Source: Flavimobilis soli
GTDB lineage: Bacteria > Actinomycetota > Actinomycetes > Actinomycetales > Cellulomonadaceae
Assembly: GCF_002564025.1 (NCBI RefSeq)
Contig: NZ_PDJH01000001.1
Span: forward strand, 1,922,001 to 1,986,000
Length of the DNA: 64,000 bases
Reading direction: 5' to 3'
Shown: in pieces, positions 21,212 to 29,264 of the stretch
Numbering within the stretch: the first letter of the stretch is position 1
How the letters are laid out: each line of letters starts with the position of its first letter
The notes under the pieces: model-generated
Told to the model about the DNA's origin: nothing
Seen by the model: the letters and a program-made list of their open reading frames with translations, nothing else
Databases searched by the model: none
Program-made: the position numbers and the translations under genes

Positions 21212-21330
21212 GTTACGGCGGTCATAGCGAGAGGGAAACGCCCGGTCCCATTCCGAACCCGGAAGCTAAGCCTCTCAGCGCCGATGGTACTGCCCTGGAG
21301 ACGGGGTGGGAGAGTAGGACGCCGCCGGAC
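21212..21330 (+). rRNA. 5S ribosomal RNA
   Basis: A 119-base gene starting GTTACGGCGGTCATAGCGAG, with the conserved CCCGGTCCCATTCCGAACC and GGGTGGGAGAGTAGG. The ends pair to form the closing helix with a few mismatches. It follows 23S by about 65 bases. Confidence 0.96.
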
Positions 21331-21339
21331 AACCATTCA

Positions 21340-21373
21340 CCAAAGGCCCACCCCGCACGGGGTGGGCCTTTGG
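21340..21373 (+). terminator. rRNA operon terminator
   Basis: CCAAAGGCCCACCCC (21340-21354) and its perfect complement (21359-21373) form a 15-bp stem with a GCAC loop, ten bases after 5S. Confidence 0.95.
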
Positions 21374-21394
21374 CGTACCCCGACAACACCGGCC

Positions 21395-21400
21395 TAGGCT
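21395..21400 (+). promoter_or_regulatory. -10 of leaderless CopD-CtaG gene
   Basis: TAGGCT ends six bases before the GTG at 21407 with no Shine-Dalgarno between. It lies only 22 bases past the rRNA terminator, giving the next gene its own promoter. Confidence 0.6.
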
Positions 21401-21406
21401 GAAGAC

Positions 21407-23416
21407 GTGCAGCAGACACCCACCCCCACACCCGCGGTCCCCGCCATCCGACGGCGCCACTACGCCCTCAGCATCGGCACCGCCGTGGCCACCGGGCTCC
21501 TCCTCGTCCTGCTCGCCGGCACCACCACCCAGATCTTCGCGCCCGCCGTCATCGCCGACCCCGGCGCCCTCGTCCGCTGGACCCTCCCGCTCGTCTCCGT
21601 CGCAGGCGAGCTCGCGACCGCAATCACGATCGGCGCCCTCGTCGCCGTCGTCTTCCTCCTCGGCGACAACCCCGACCGCAGCCGCGCCCTCCTCGTCGCC
21701 GCCACCGGAGCAAGCCTCTGGACGCTCACCGCCGTCGCCGACACCCTCCTCACCTTCACCGACGTCCTCGGCGGACAACCCTCCGACGGCGCCTACGGCG
21801 CCCAGCTCGCGTCCTTCCTCACCGACGTACCGCTCGGACGCATCCTCCTCGCGATCACGATCATCGCGGCGGCCGTCGCACTGCTCGCGATCCTCGTCCG
21901 CACCCCCACCGGCGCCGCCTGGACACTTGCGCTCGCCGCCAGCGCACTCGCGCTCCGATCCCTCACCGGGCACTCCGCAGGCGCCTCCGGGCACAACATC
22001 GCTGTCTCCGCGATGTTCCTCCACCTCGTCGGAGCCGCCACCTGGGTCGGCGTCCTCCTCGCGCTCGCCGCCCTCCGCACCGCAGGCGGCCTCCGCGGCC
22101 CCGCGATGGCCGACGCCGTCGCACGCTTCTCGCCCGTCGCCGCCTGGTGCCTCGCCATCGTCGGCTACTCGGGCATCGCGAGCGCCACCGTCCGCCTCGA
22201 CGGTCCCAGCGACCTCACCACCGGCTACGGCCGCCTCGTCATCGCCAAGGTCGTTCTCATCGCGGCCATCGGGGTCCTGGGGCTCATGCACCGGCGCGCG
22301 CTCGTCGCCCGAAGCGCCGGGGGCAGGCTCGCGCACGAGGGCCGCACCTTCTGGCGCCTCGTCACCGTCGAGCTCGTGCTCATGGGCGCCGTCGTCGGCG
22401 TCGCCTCAGCGCTCGGGGCGTCGAGCCCGCCCGTCCCCGACGAGGCAGGCGTCGGCCTCACTCCCGCCGAGATCGTCACAGGCGAGCCGCTCCCGCCCGA
22501 GCAGACCGCCGCCACCTGGTTCACCCAGTGGCGCTGGGACGTCCTCATGACGCTCCTCATCGCCGCGGCGATCGTCGTCTACATCCGCTGGGTGCTGCGG
22601 CTGCGTCGCCGTGGCGACCACTGGTCCTGGGGCCGCACCGCGGCGTGGTGCACCGGCATGCTCGTCATGCTCTGGGTCACGTCGGGCGGCGCCGCCGTCT
22701 ACGGCCACGTGCTCTTCAGCGCCCACATGGTCCAGCACATGGTCATGGCCATGGTCGTGCCCCTGTTCCTCACGATGTCCGCGCCCGTGACGCTCGCCCT
22801 GCGTGCGCTGCCCAAGCGGCACGACGGGTCACGGGGCCCGCGAGAGTGGCTCCTCGTGCTCGTCCAGTCGAGGTGGGGATCGTTCTTCGCCAGTCCGCTC
22901 GTCGCCGCGACGAATTTCGCCGGGTCGATGATCCTCTTCTACTTCACCGACCTCTTCGAGTGGTCGCTCACGACCCACGTCGGGCATATCGCGATGATCG
23001 TGCACTTCACGCTCGCGGGCTACCTCTTCGCCAACGCGCTCATCGGCATCGACCCGGGGCCCAAGCGCCCCGGTTACCCGATGCGGCTCCTCCTGCTCTT
23101 CGCCACCATGGCGTTCCACGCCTTCTTCGGCGTCACCCTCGTCACGAGCGAGGTCCTCCTGGTGCCCGAGTGGTTCGGCCTGCTCGGCCGCACGTGGGGC
23201 AAGTCCGCGATCGCCGACCAGCAGGTCGGTGGCTCGGTCGCGTGGGGCATCGGCGAGATCCCGACGATGGTCCTCGCCGTCGTCGTCGCGGTGCGGTGGG
23301 CGAAGGACGACGAGCGCGCCGCCCGCCGTCGTGACAGGAGGGTCGCCGCGCGCGGCGACGCCGAGCTCGACGACTACAACGAGATGCTCGCGAAGCTCGC
23401 GGAGCGCGACGGCTGA
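21407..23416 (+). CDS. CopD-CtaG fusion membrane protein
   Basis: The 669-residue product is a large integral membrane protein. The N-terminal half (about 20-310) resembles the CopD copper-resistance/import domain, with SLTGHSAGASGHNIAV and FLHLVGAATWVGVLLALAAL containing the conserved His residues. After a short linker (EIVTGEPLPPEQ) the C-terminal half (about 370-640) is a CtaG/caa3-type cytochrome oxidase assembly domain, with FSAHMVQHMVMAMVVPLFL, HIAMIVHFTLAGYLFAN and the WGIGEIPTM segment. It probably supplies or inserts copper during cytochrome c oxidase assembly. The tail is charged. The GTG start has a leaderless-type -10. Such fusions are common in Micrococcales. Confidence 0.9.
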   Translation: MQQTPTPTPAVPAIRRRHYALSIGTAVATGLLLVLLAGTTTQIFAPAVIADPGALVRWTLPLVSVAGELATAITIGALVAVVFLLGDNPDRSRALLVAATGASLWTLTAVADTLLTFTDVLGGQPSDGAYGAQLASFLTDVPLGRILLAITIIAAAVALLAILVRTPTGAAWTLALAASALALRSLTGHSAGASGHNIAVSAMFLHLVGAATWVGVLLALAALRTAGGLRGPAMADAVARFSPVAAWCLAIVGYSGIASATVRLDGPSDLTTGYGRLVIAKVVLIAAIGVLGLMHRRALVARSAGGRLAHEGRTFWRLVTVELVLMGAVVGVASALGASSPPVPDEAGVGLTPAEIVTGEPLPPEQTAATWFTQWRWDVLMTLLIAAAIVVYIRWVLRLRRRGDHWSWGRTAAWCTGMLVMLWVTSGGAAVYGHVLFSAHMVQHMVMAMVVPLFLTMSAPVTLALRALPKRHDGSRGPREWLLVLVQSRWGSFFASPLVAATNFAGSMILFYFTDLFEWSLTTHVGHIAMIVHFTLAGYLFANALIGIDPGPKRPGYPMRLLLLFATMAFHAFFGVTLVTSEVLLVPEWFGLLGRTWGKSAIADQQVGGSVAWGIGEIPTMVLAVVVAVRWAKDDERAARRRDRRVAARGDAELDDYNEMLAKLAERDG

Positions 23417-23431
23417 GACGACCGCGGGCTG

Positions 23432-23554
23432 TTACTCCGGCACCGCCATGATCCCTGTGACGACGCCCGAGAGAGCCTCGAGGTCCGTCGCGTACTCGTG
23501 CGCCAGCACGGCTGCACCGGTGGGGGCGTTCTCCGACGGGCTCGTCGAGTCCAT
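23432..23554 (-). CDS. Possible small protein, 40 residues
   Basis: The ATG at 23554 has GAGGTG five bases upstream. The product begins MDSTSPSENAPTG and ends GVVTGIMAVPE; it has a mildly amphipathic middle and no recognisable motif. It could extend upstream to 66 residues with an Arg-rich segment. It converges on the CopD-CtaG gene with 15 bases between stops. No family is recognised. A good ribosome binding site and an upstream palindrome are the only support, so it may be chance. Confidence 0.35.
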   Translation of the reverse strand: MDSTSPSENAPTGAAVLAHEYATDLEALSGVVTGIMAVPE

Positions 23555-23653
23555 GGGCACCTCGCTTCCGTGACGAAGGCCGACCCGCGCCGGCCCGCAG
23601 AGAAGTGTCCCGCTCCGGCTGCGCTCTGCCAAGGGCGCTGACGTGCGAAGCGC

Positions 23654-23669
23654 AGGGTGACATCACCCT
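23654..23669. promoter_or_regulatory. 16-base palindrome, candidate operator
   Basis: AGGGTGA-CA-TCACCCT has perfect 7-base arms and a 2-base centre, too tight for an RNA hairpin terminator but typical of a dimer binding site. It lies 100 bases upstream of the small frame and 88 bases past the hmuV stop. Confidence 0.5.
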
Positions 23670-23756
23670 TCCCGACGGGCGACGCGTCCCATGGCTGAGC
23701 GCGCGCGTCCGGTGACGAGCGGAGCGTCCGGTGCCGTGACCCGGCGCGGTGTCAGC

Positions 23757-24608
23757 TCAGCGGCGCGGGAGGATGATGGGTGCGCCGCCGCCCGGGTGCT
23801 CGAGCACCTCGACCGGGTGCTCGTAGACCTCGGTCAACAGCTCCGGCGTCAGGACGTCGCCAGGAACACCGTCACCGACCACACGGCCACCCGCGAGGAC
23901 CGTCACCTGGTCCGCGTACGCGGCCGCCAGACCGATGTCGTGCACGACGACCACCACCGCGCCGCCAGCGCGGGCGTGCTCGCGCGCGAGCGACAGGACG
24001 AGCTCCTGGTGCCGCAGGTCGAGCGCCGCCGTCGGCTCGTCGAGGAGCAGCAGCTGCGTGCGCTGCGCGAGGACGCGCGCGAGCGCCGCGCGCGCACGCT
24101 CACCGCCCGACAGGGTCGTGAAGCTGCGGCCGGCCAGGTGGGCGACGTCGGTCGCCTCGAGGGACTCCGCGATGATCGCGTCGTCGTCCTCCTCGAGCGG
24201 GGTGGCGCGCCACGGCGAGCGGCCCATCTCGACGACCTCGCGTACCGTGAACGGGAAGGACACCGCGACGTCCTGCGTGAGGACCGCGCGACGCAGGGCG
24301 AGGTCGGTCGTCGACCACGACGACAGCGGGGCACCGTGGACCGTGACGTGACCCGAGGACGGCTTGCGGTCGCCCGTGAGGACGCCGAGCAGGGTCGACT
24401 TGCCGGCGCCGTTCGGGCCGACGAGCGCGCGGACCTCCCCTGCACGCACCTCGAGGCTTGCGCCGTCGAGGATTGTGGAACCGCCGAGCGTCAGGTGGGC
24501 GTCGTGCACCTCGGCGAGGACCGAGCCGACCGGGAGACGCTCGGGCATGCGCGGACGACGGGGGCGCAGTCGCACGGTGTCCAGGAGGGTCGCGGCGACG
24601 GTGCTCAT
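23757..24608 (-). CDS. hmuV: Heme ABC transporter ATPase HmuV
   Basis: The 283-residue product is the ATPase of a heme/iron importer. It has Walker A GPNGAGKST, the Q-loop near LTQDVAVSFPFTVREVV, signature LSGGERARAALAR, Walker B LLLLDEPTAALD and the switch His in VVVHDIGLA. A roughly 35-residue basic N-terminal extension (LRPRRPRMPERLP) precedes the nucleotide-binding domain. The ATG at 24608 overlaps the hmuU stop. It works with HmuU in the membrane and HmuT outside, all in one minus-strand operon led by an iron box. Confidence 0.92.
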   Translation of the reverse strand: MSTVAATLLDTVRLRPRRPRMPERLPVGSVLAEVHDAHLTLGGSTILDGASLEVRAGEVRALVGPNGAGKSTLLGVLTGDRKPSSGHVTVHGAPLSSWSTTDLALRRAVLTQDVAVSFPFTVREVVEMGRSPWRATPLEEDDDAIIAESLEATDVAHLAGRSFTTLSGGERARAALARVLAQRTQLLLLDEPTAALDLRHQELVLSLAREHARAGGAVVVVVHDIGLAAAYADQVTVLAGGRVVGDGVPGDVLTPELLTEVYEHPVEVLEHPGGGAPIILPRR

Positions 24609-25750
24609 GCCCAGCCTCCTTGCGAGGTGCGCGTCCGACGCAGGAGCCAGAAGAAGAACGGTCCGCCGACGAGAGACGTGAGCATGCCGAGGGGGAGCTC
24701 TGCGTGCGCGATCGCCGTGCGCGCGACGAGGTCCGCGACGACGAGCACGAGGGCACCGCCGAGGGCGGAGCCCGGCACGAGGAAGCGGTGGCCCGGGCCG
24801 GCAACCATGCGTACGACGTGCGGGACGACGAGACCGACGAACGCGATGATGCCCGTGAACGCGACACCCGCAGACGTCAGCAGCGCGACGATGAGGATCA
24901 CCAGCTGGCGCAGGCGCTCGACGTCGACCCCCAGGTGGCGCGCCGCGCGCTCGCCGAGCGAGAGCAGGTCCAGCTTGCGCCGCAGCAGCATGGCTGCGAC
25001 GAGACCGGCCGCGACCATGGGCGCGACGATCGCGACCGAGCGCCAGGTCGCGCCGTTGAGCGAGCCGAGCTGCCAGAACACGATCTGCTCGCGCGCCGAC
25101 GGCGACGCGATGAACACGAGGAACGCGAGCACGCCCGAGGTGAACGCGTTGATCGCGACGCCCGTCAGGACGAGCGTGACGACCTCGGTCCGCCCGTTCG
25201 CCCGGGCGAGCGCGTACACGACGAGCGTCGTCACGAGACCACCGACGAACGCCGCGGCAGCGACCGCGAGCGAGCCGGAGAGCATGCCGCTCGCCGTCGG
25301 GAGCACGATGACCGTGCACGCGCCGACGGCGGCGCCCGACGAGATGCCGATGACGCCGGGCTCGGCGAGCGGGTTGCTGAACACGCCCTGCATGAGGGCG
25401 CCGGCGCAGCCGAGCGCCGCACCGACGAGGATCCCGAGAGTGATGCGCGGGAAGCGCGCGACCCACAGCGTGTTCTCGCCCTGCGGGTGCGCGGGCAGCG
25501 AGCCGACGTCGAGACCCATCCGGTGCAGGACCGAGCCGAGCACCTCGCCGGGGGTGATCGGCGTCTGGCCCGAGACGGCCGAGACGAGCGCCGCAGCGAT
25601 CAGGGCGACGACGAGACAGACGAGCAGCACGATGCCCCGGGTGGGCTTCGTGGGGGTGAGGCCGGTCGTCGCCTGTGGGGTGCCGGGCGTGCCGGCGCCG
25701 GACGTGTGGGCGCCGGTCGCTTCGGCTGCGGGCACGGTGCGCGCGTTCAT
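24605..25750 (-). CDS. hmuU: Heme ABC transporter permease HmuU
   Basis: The 381-residue product is a FecCD/BtuC-type permease with about ten membrane helices. An N-terminal cytoplasmic tail of about 40 residues rich in Thr/Gly/Pro precedes the first helix (GIVLLVCLVVALIAAALVSA). Family segments include RFPRITLGILVGAALGCAGALMQ, NPLAEPGVIGISSGAAVGA and GIIAFVGLVVPHVVR, the last containing the ATPase-coupling region. Both ends overlap neighbours by ATGA, so translation is coupled. It transports heme delivered by HmuT. Confidence 0.93.
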   Translation of the reverse strand: MNARTVPAAEATGAHTSGAGTPGTPQATTGLTPTKPTRGIVLLVCLVVALIAAALVSAVSGQTPITPGEVLGSVLHRMGLDVGSLPAHPQGENTLWVARFPRITLGILVGAALGCAGALMQGVFSNPLAEPGVIGISSGAAVGACTVIVLPTASGMLSGSLAVAAAAFVGGLVTTLVVYALARANGRTEVVTLVLTGVAINAFTSGVLAFLVFIASPSAREQIVFWQLGSLNGATWRSVAIVAPMVAAGLVAAMLLRRKLDLLSLGERAARHLGVDVERLRQLVILIVALLTSAGVAFTGIIAFVGLVVPHVVRMVAGPGHRFLVPGSALGGALVLVVADLVARTAIAHAELPLGMLTSLVGGPFFFWLLRRTRTSQGGWA

Positions 25751-26778
25751 CGGTAGAGCGCGTTCGCGAGGCGGGTGATCGTGCCGGCCGTCGACGGCCC
25801 GAAGGACAGCAGCTGCGTGTCCGACGCGTCGATCACGGTGCGCGACGCCGCTGCGGGCGTCTGGCCGATGCCGGGGATCCCGAGGAGCGCGTCGATACCG
25901 CCCACGGACTTCAGCCCGGCGCTCATGACGAGCAGCACGTCCGGCGCGGCGTTGATCATTCCCTCGCTCGTGATGGGCGTGAAGCTCCGGTCGAGGCCGA
26001 TGGCCGTGCCCGCGTCCTCAGCGCCGACAGCCTGGATCAGCGCGTCCGCGCCAGAGCCGGGGCCGCCCAGCAGGTAGACGCCGGCGGTGCCGCGCACGTA
26101 GAGGAACGCGACGCGCGGGCCCGAGCCGTCCTCGGGGGCCAGGGCATGGGCTTCGGCGATCTCGGCGTCCGTCCGGGCGATCAGCTCTTCGCCCGTCTCA
26201 GGTACGCCGAGCGCGGCCGCGACAGCGCGGATGTGGCCGTCGATCCCCGCGAGCGTGCGCTCGGGGTCGAGGAAGACGACGGGGATGCCTGCCGCGCGCA
26301 GCTGGTCGAAGACCTCGGGCGGGCCGATCGAGGTGTCGGTCAGGACGATCGTCGGGTCGAGCGCGAGGATCGACTCGACGTTGAGGGCGTGGCTCGAGCC
26401 CGTGACGACGGGAAGGTGCGCCGCCTCCTCGAAGCCGCTCGCGACGTCGCGCCCGATGACGTTGTCGCCCAGGCCGAGCGAGAAGACGATCTCGGCGAAG
26501 GTCCCGTAGAGGTCGACGGCGAGGATGCGGCTCGTGTCGGTCACCGTGACCTCGACGCCGTCTGCGGACGTCACCGTCGTCGGGAGCGTGGGGGTGGGGG
26601 TCGGGAGCGGACGCACGGGGTCCTCGAGCGCCTCGAGGGTGCGCGGGCCGGTCGGCGTCCACGAGGTCGCGGTCTGCTCGGTCGACGGCGTCGCACCGGC
26701 GGTGCCGCAGCCGGCGGCGAGCGTGCAGGCCGCGATCACGGCGAGAGCGGCGCGCAGGCGCGCGGTGCGGTCACGCAT
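25747..26778 (-). CDS. hmuT: Heme-binding lipoprotein HmuT
   Basis: The 343-residue product is a periplasmic-binding-type lipoprotein. The signal peptide ends in the lipobox LAAGC with Cys24. The body is a two-lobed class III binding fold (SRILAVDLYGTFAEIVFSLG, ALDPTIVLTDT, FLYVRGTAGVYLLGG). I chose the ATG at 26778 because the basic MRDRTARLRAAL start directly precedes the signal; an in-frame codon ten residues upstream lies within the preceding gene. The coding regions overlap by eight bases. It captures heme at the membrane surface, probably handed over by the upstream surface protein. Confidence 0.92.
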   Translation of the reverse strand: MRDRTARLRAALAVIAACTLAAGCGTAGATPSTEQTATSWTPTGPRTLEALEDPVRPLPTPTPTLPTTVTSADGVEVTVTDTSRILAVDLYGTFAEIVFSLGLGDNVIGRDVASGFEEAAHLPVVTGSSHALNVESILALDPTIVLTDTSIGPPEVFDQLRAAGIPVVFLDPERTLAGIDGHIRAVAAALGVPETGEELIARTDAEIAEAHALAPEDGSGPRVAFLYVRGTAGVYLLGGPGSGADALIQAVGAEDAGTAIGLDRSFTPITSEGMINAAPDVLLVMSAGLKSVGGIDALLGIPGIGQTPAAASRTVIDASDTQLLSFGPSTAGTITRLANALYR

Positions 26779-27628
26779 CGTTGCCCCCGTCGTCGGCGCC
26801 GGTCGCACCGCCTGCGCTGGCTGCGGCGCGGCGGCGGGAGAGGATCACGGCGACCCCGCCGATCACGACGAGCGCGCCGACGCCGCCCAGGATCAGCGGT
26901 GCGGGGCCCGAGCCGCTGCCGTCGGTCTCGTCGGCGCCCGCGACGGGAGTCGCGGGCGGGGCGGTGGTCCCCGCAGACCCGGGTGCGGTCGTCTCGGCGG
27001 GCTCGGTCGGCTCAGCAGGCTCTGTCGTCTCGGCGGGCTGTGTCGTCTCGTCGGCGGGCTCACCGCTGCCCGGCTCGCCGAAGGTCAGCGGGATGCGCAC
27101 GTCCGCCGAGCGGTTGTCGATGCGCGAGTGGTCCGCGAAGGTCGCGAGGACGCACCCGTCGGGCGCGGTCTTCTCGTCGAGGCAGTCGGTCAGGTTGTCC
27201 TGCGCGACGACCGTCGTCGTCAGCTCGAACGACCCGCCCGGGCCGAAGGGCACCGCGAGGTCCTTGCCGTACGACGGCGGGTTCGAGGAGAACCAGCCGC
27301 TCGCACCGGTCGTGCCGGACATGTCGACGCCGCCGAGGCAGGGCGTCGGTCGCTTCTTCGGGCCGTTGTCGACGCACACGGCGACGTAGATGCCGATCGA
27401 CTCGTCGAAGCCCTCGCCCGTGACCGTGACCTCGGCGCCCGTCGGGTCGAGCTCGTTCGCGCGCGTCACCGTGACGCTCTGGCCCTCGGGTCCCTCGGCC
27501 GTCACGGGGCCCTCTTCCGCGTGCGCGCCCGGCGCGACCGCGAGGAGGCCGAGCGTGGCGACCGCGGTCACGAGCGCGCGCCGGAACGGCAGCCGGGAAC
27601 CGGCTGCAGGCATGGGGGTGCGAAGCAT
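26771..27628 (-). CDS. Membrane-anchored surface protein, heme locus
   Basis: The 285-residue product has a signal peptide ending AHA (about 37) and a single extracytoplasmic beta-rich domain (about 42-190) starting VTVTRANELDPTGAEVTVTG. That domain has four Cys (in AVCVDNGPKKRPTPCLGG, TDCLDEKT and DGCVLATF) that could form disulphides. A Thr/Glu/Pro-rich linker (repeated PAETTEPAE-like units) and a C-terminal membrane helix followed by RRR complete it. This is the usual build of actinobacterial heme-relay proteins placed ahead of HmuTUV, but no HtaA motif is evident. A GAGGA ribosome binding site lies about nine bases before the ATG, and an iron box is 41 bases upstream. Heme binding is inferred from context. 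Confidence 0.8.
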   Translation of the reverse strand: MLRTPMPAAGSRLPFRRALVTAVATLGLLAVAPGAHAEEGPVTAEGPEGQSVTVTRANELDPTGAEVTVTGEGFDESIGIYVAVCVDNGPKKRPTPCLGGVDMSGTTGASGWFSSNPPSYGKDLAVPFGPGGSFELTTTVVAQDNLTDCLDEKTAPDGCVLATFADHSRIDNRSADVRIPLTFGEPGSGEPADETTQPAETTEPAEPTEPAETTAPGSAGTTAPPATPVAGADETDGSGSGPAPLILGGVGALVVIGGVAVILSRRRAAASAGGATGADDGGNDA

Positions 27629-27668
27629 GGAAGGGGATCCTCGTCGGCGCAGATAGGGAGGTTGCGAC

Positions 27669-27687
27669 CTAGGTAAGGATAGCCTTT
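27669..27687 (-). promoter_or_regulatory. DtxR/IdeR-like iron box, hmu operon
   Basis: Read on the minus strand this 19-mer matches the TWAGGTWAGSCTWACCTWA consensus at about 15 of 19 positions. It lies just upstream of the surface protein gene, so iron-loaded DtxR/IdeR should repress the hmu operon. Confidence 0.75.
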
Positions 27688-27712
27688 GTTGCCCGCCCGC
27701 GGGGCGGTCCGC

Positions 27713-28399
27713 TCAGAGGTGAATATCACCAAGCTCGGCGAAGAGAGCCTGGTTGAGACGGAACGCTTCCTGTGCCTCCGCGACGACGGCCGCGCGGCCC
27801 TCGTCGTCGAAACGCAGAGCGTCGAGACGCTCGCGGTAGAGGTCCTTGAAGACCTTCGGCTTCTCGATGCGGTCGAAGCGGTAGAAGGAGACGCCCTCCT
27901 CGCCGAAGCCGTAGTGCCGCTGCAGCATCGTGCGGATGACCTGCCCGCCCGAGAGGTCGCCGAGGTAGCGGGTGTAGGCGTGCGCGGCGTACTGGGGGAG
28001 CGTGTCGATCGCGTCGAGGCGGGCGACGTACTGCGCGGTCGCGGGGAGGACGGTGACCTTCTCGGCCCACTCGGCGCCGAAGAGGAACTCGAGGTCCTGC
28101 TCGATCTGCGGCGTGCGCTCGAGCTCGTCGAACACGATCTCGGCTGCGGCGCCCTCGGGGGTCGCCGCGATGCGGGCGCTCGCAGCCTCGAGCGCGCCGT
28201 AGATCGCGAGCTGCTGCGCAGCGAGGTCCGCGTACGCGGCCTTGCCGCGGTCGCCGAAGCCGCCGGACATGAGCGTCTCGATGAAGCCCATCGTCTCCGC
28301 CTCGCGGTGGACCTGGCGGGTGCCCTCGCGGAGCAGGGAGGACAGCGTGGCTCCCTCGGTCGCGAGCGTGTCTGCGGGGGCGGTGGCGGTGGCGGTCAC
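27713..28399 (-). CDS. hmuO: Biliverdin-producing heme oxygenase
   Basis: The 228-residue product is a canonical all-helical heme oxygenase, opening imported heme to biliverdin, CO and iron in the cytoplasm. The proximal His is in TRQVHREAETMGF (about residue 31), and the distal helix carries YTRYLGDLSGGQ with the flexible Gly pair. The length matches bacterial HmuO. The GTG start follows GGAG at ten bases. It lies upstream of the hmu genes in the same direction but has a separate iron box between, so the two units are probably co-regulated rather than one transcript. Confidence 0.95.
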   Translation of the reverse strand: MTATATAPADTLATEGATLSSLLREGTRQVHREAETMGFIETLMSGGFGDRGKAAYADLAAQQLAIYGALEAASARIAATPEGAAAEIVFDELERTPQIEQDLEFLFGAEWAEKVTVLPATAQYVARLDAIDTLPQYAAHAYTRYLGDLSGGQVIRTMLQRHYGFGEEGVSFYRFDRIEKPKVFKDLYRERLDALRFDDEGRAAVVAEAQEAFRLNQALFAELGDIHL

Positions 28400-28450
28400 G
28401 GAGGGTCTCCAGTGCGGTCGTCAAGGCCGGGCGTGGCCGTGCGTGAAGGA

Positions 28451-28467
28451 CATGACTGTTTGTCATG
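28451..28467. promoter_or_regulatory. CATGAC inverted repeat upstream of hmuO
   Basis: CATGAC (28451-28456) and GTCATG (28462-28467) are perfect six-base arms around TGTTT, between hmuO and its iron box. It may be a second operator. Confidence 0.35.
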
Positions 28468-28493
28468 ACACGGTGACACCTCACCACACCTAG

Positions 28494-28507
28494 TTAGGTT
28501 TGCCTAC
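28494..28507. promoter_or_regulatory. DtxR/IdeR-like iron box, hmuO
   Basis: TTAGGTTTGCCTAC contains the TAGG-N4-CCTA core of an iron box and matches one half of the consensus closely. It lies about 95-110 bases upstream of hmuO and about 60 upstream of the DinB-like gene. Confidence 0.6.
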
Positions 28508-28555
28508 CTCGTTCACACGATGACGACCCCTGGCGCCCCCGCGGCAGCGCATGGT

Positions 28556-28561
28556 TACGCT
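28556..28561 (+). promoter_or_regulatory. -10 of leaderless DinB-like gene
   Basis: TACGCT ends five bases before the ATG at 28567, with no ribosome binding site. Confidence 0.5.
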
Positions 28562-28566
28562 CACCC

Positions 28567-29142
28567 ATGGACACGATGACGGACACCCCTGCCGAGCAGC
28601 CGTACGAGGGTGCGGTCGAGCCCGACACGAAGGACTGGACCTGGGTGCTCCGCGAGACGTGCCCCGAGTGCGGTTTCACCGCCGCCGACGTCGACCCGCG
28701 GACCGTCCCGGACCTCATCCCCGCGCAGACCGCCTTCTGGCGCCGCGTCCTCGTCCACCCGCGCGTGGCCGAGCGCCCTGCGCCCGACGTCTGGTCACCC
28801 CTCGAGTACGCGTGCCACGTGCGCGACGTCTACGACATCTTCGGCACGCGCGTCGAGCTCATCCGCGACGAGGACGACCCGACCTTCCGCAACTGGGACC
28901 AGGACCAGGCCGCCGTCGAGGGGCGCTACCGCGAGCAGCGTCCGCTCGTCGTCGCTGACGAGCTCACCGAGTGCGCGGCCGCGCTCGCGGCCATCGTGAA
29001 GACCCTGCCGGACGACGCGTGGGACCGGAAGGGCGAGCGGTCGAACGGTTCCTCCTTCACGACGACGACGCTCCTGCAGTACTTCCTGCACGACGTCGTG
29101 CACCACGTCCACGACGTGCGCCAGCACCTCGGGGAGGTCTGA
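28567..29142 (+). CDS. DinB-like protein
   Basis: The 191-residue product is a DinB/DUF664-type four-helix bundle. Metal-ligand His residues are in the CHVRDVYDIF segment and in the C-terminal FLHDVVHHVHDVRQHLG. An N-terminal TCPECGF (Cys32, Cys35) adds a possible zinc site. Related proteins are thiol-dependent transferases or uncharacterised stress proteins; mycothiol-dependent activity is a reasonable guess in this phylum but is not shown by the sequence. The start has a leaderless -10. The iron box at 28494 lies upstream, so iron control is possible. Confidence 0.85.
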   Translation: MDTMTDTPAEQPYEGAVEPDTKDWTWVLRETCPECGFTAADVDPRTVPDLIPAQTAFWRRVLVHPRVAERPAPDVWSPLEYACHVRDVYDIFGTRVELIRDEDDPTFRNWDQDQAAVEGRYREQRPLVVADELTECAAALAAIVKTLPDDAWDRKGERSNGSSFTTTTLLQYFLHDVVHHVHDVRQHLGEV

Positions 29143-29264
29143 GGAGGGTCGCACGGCGCCTGAGGGCGCCGGCGAGCAGGGTCCGGGCGCGGCGGGACGA
29201 GCGCCTCTGCGCGACCATGCTGCGGCACCCGCACGAGGAGAGCGCGGGTCGGCCGAGCAGCGTG

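Larger units (their letters stand above)
23417..23756. other. Intergenic region with one candidate small gene
   Basis: This 340-base gap holds a possible 40-residue reading frame (23432-23554, minus) and a near-perfect palindrome (23654-23669). Otherwise I see no coding frame, RNA gene or mobile element. Confidence 0.5.
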
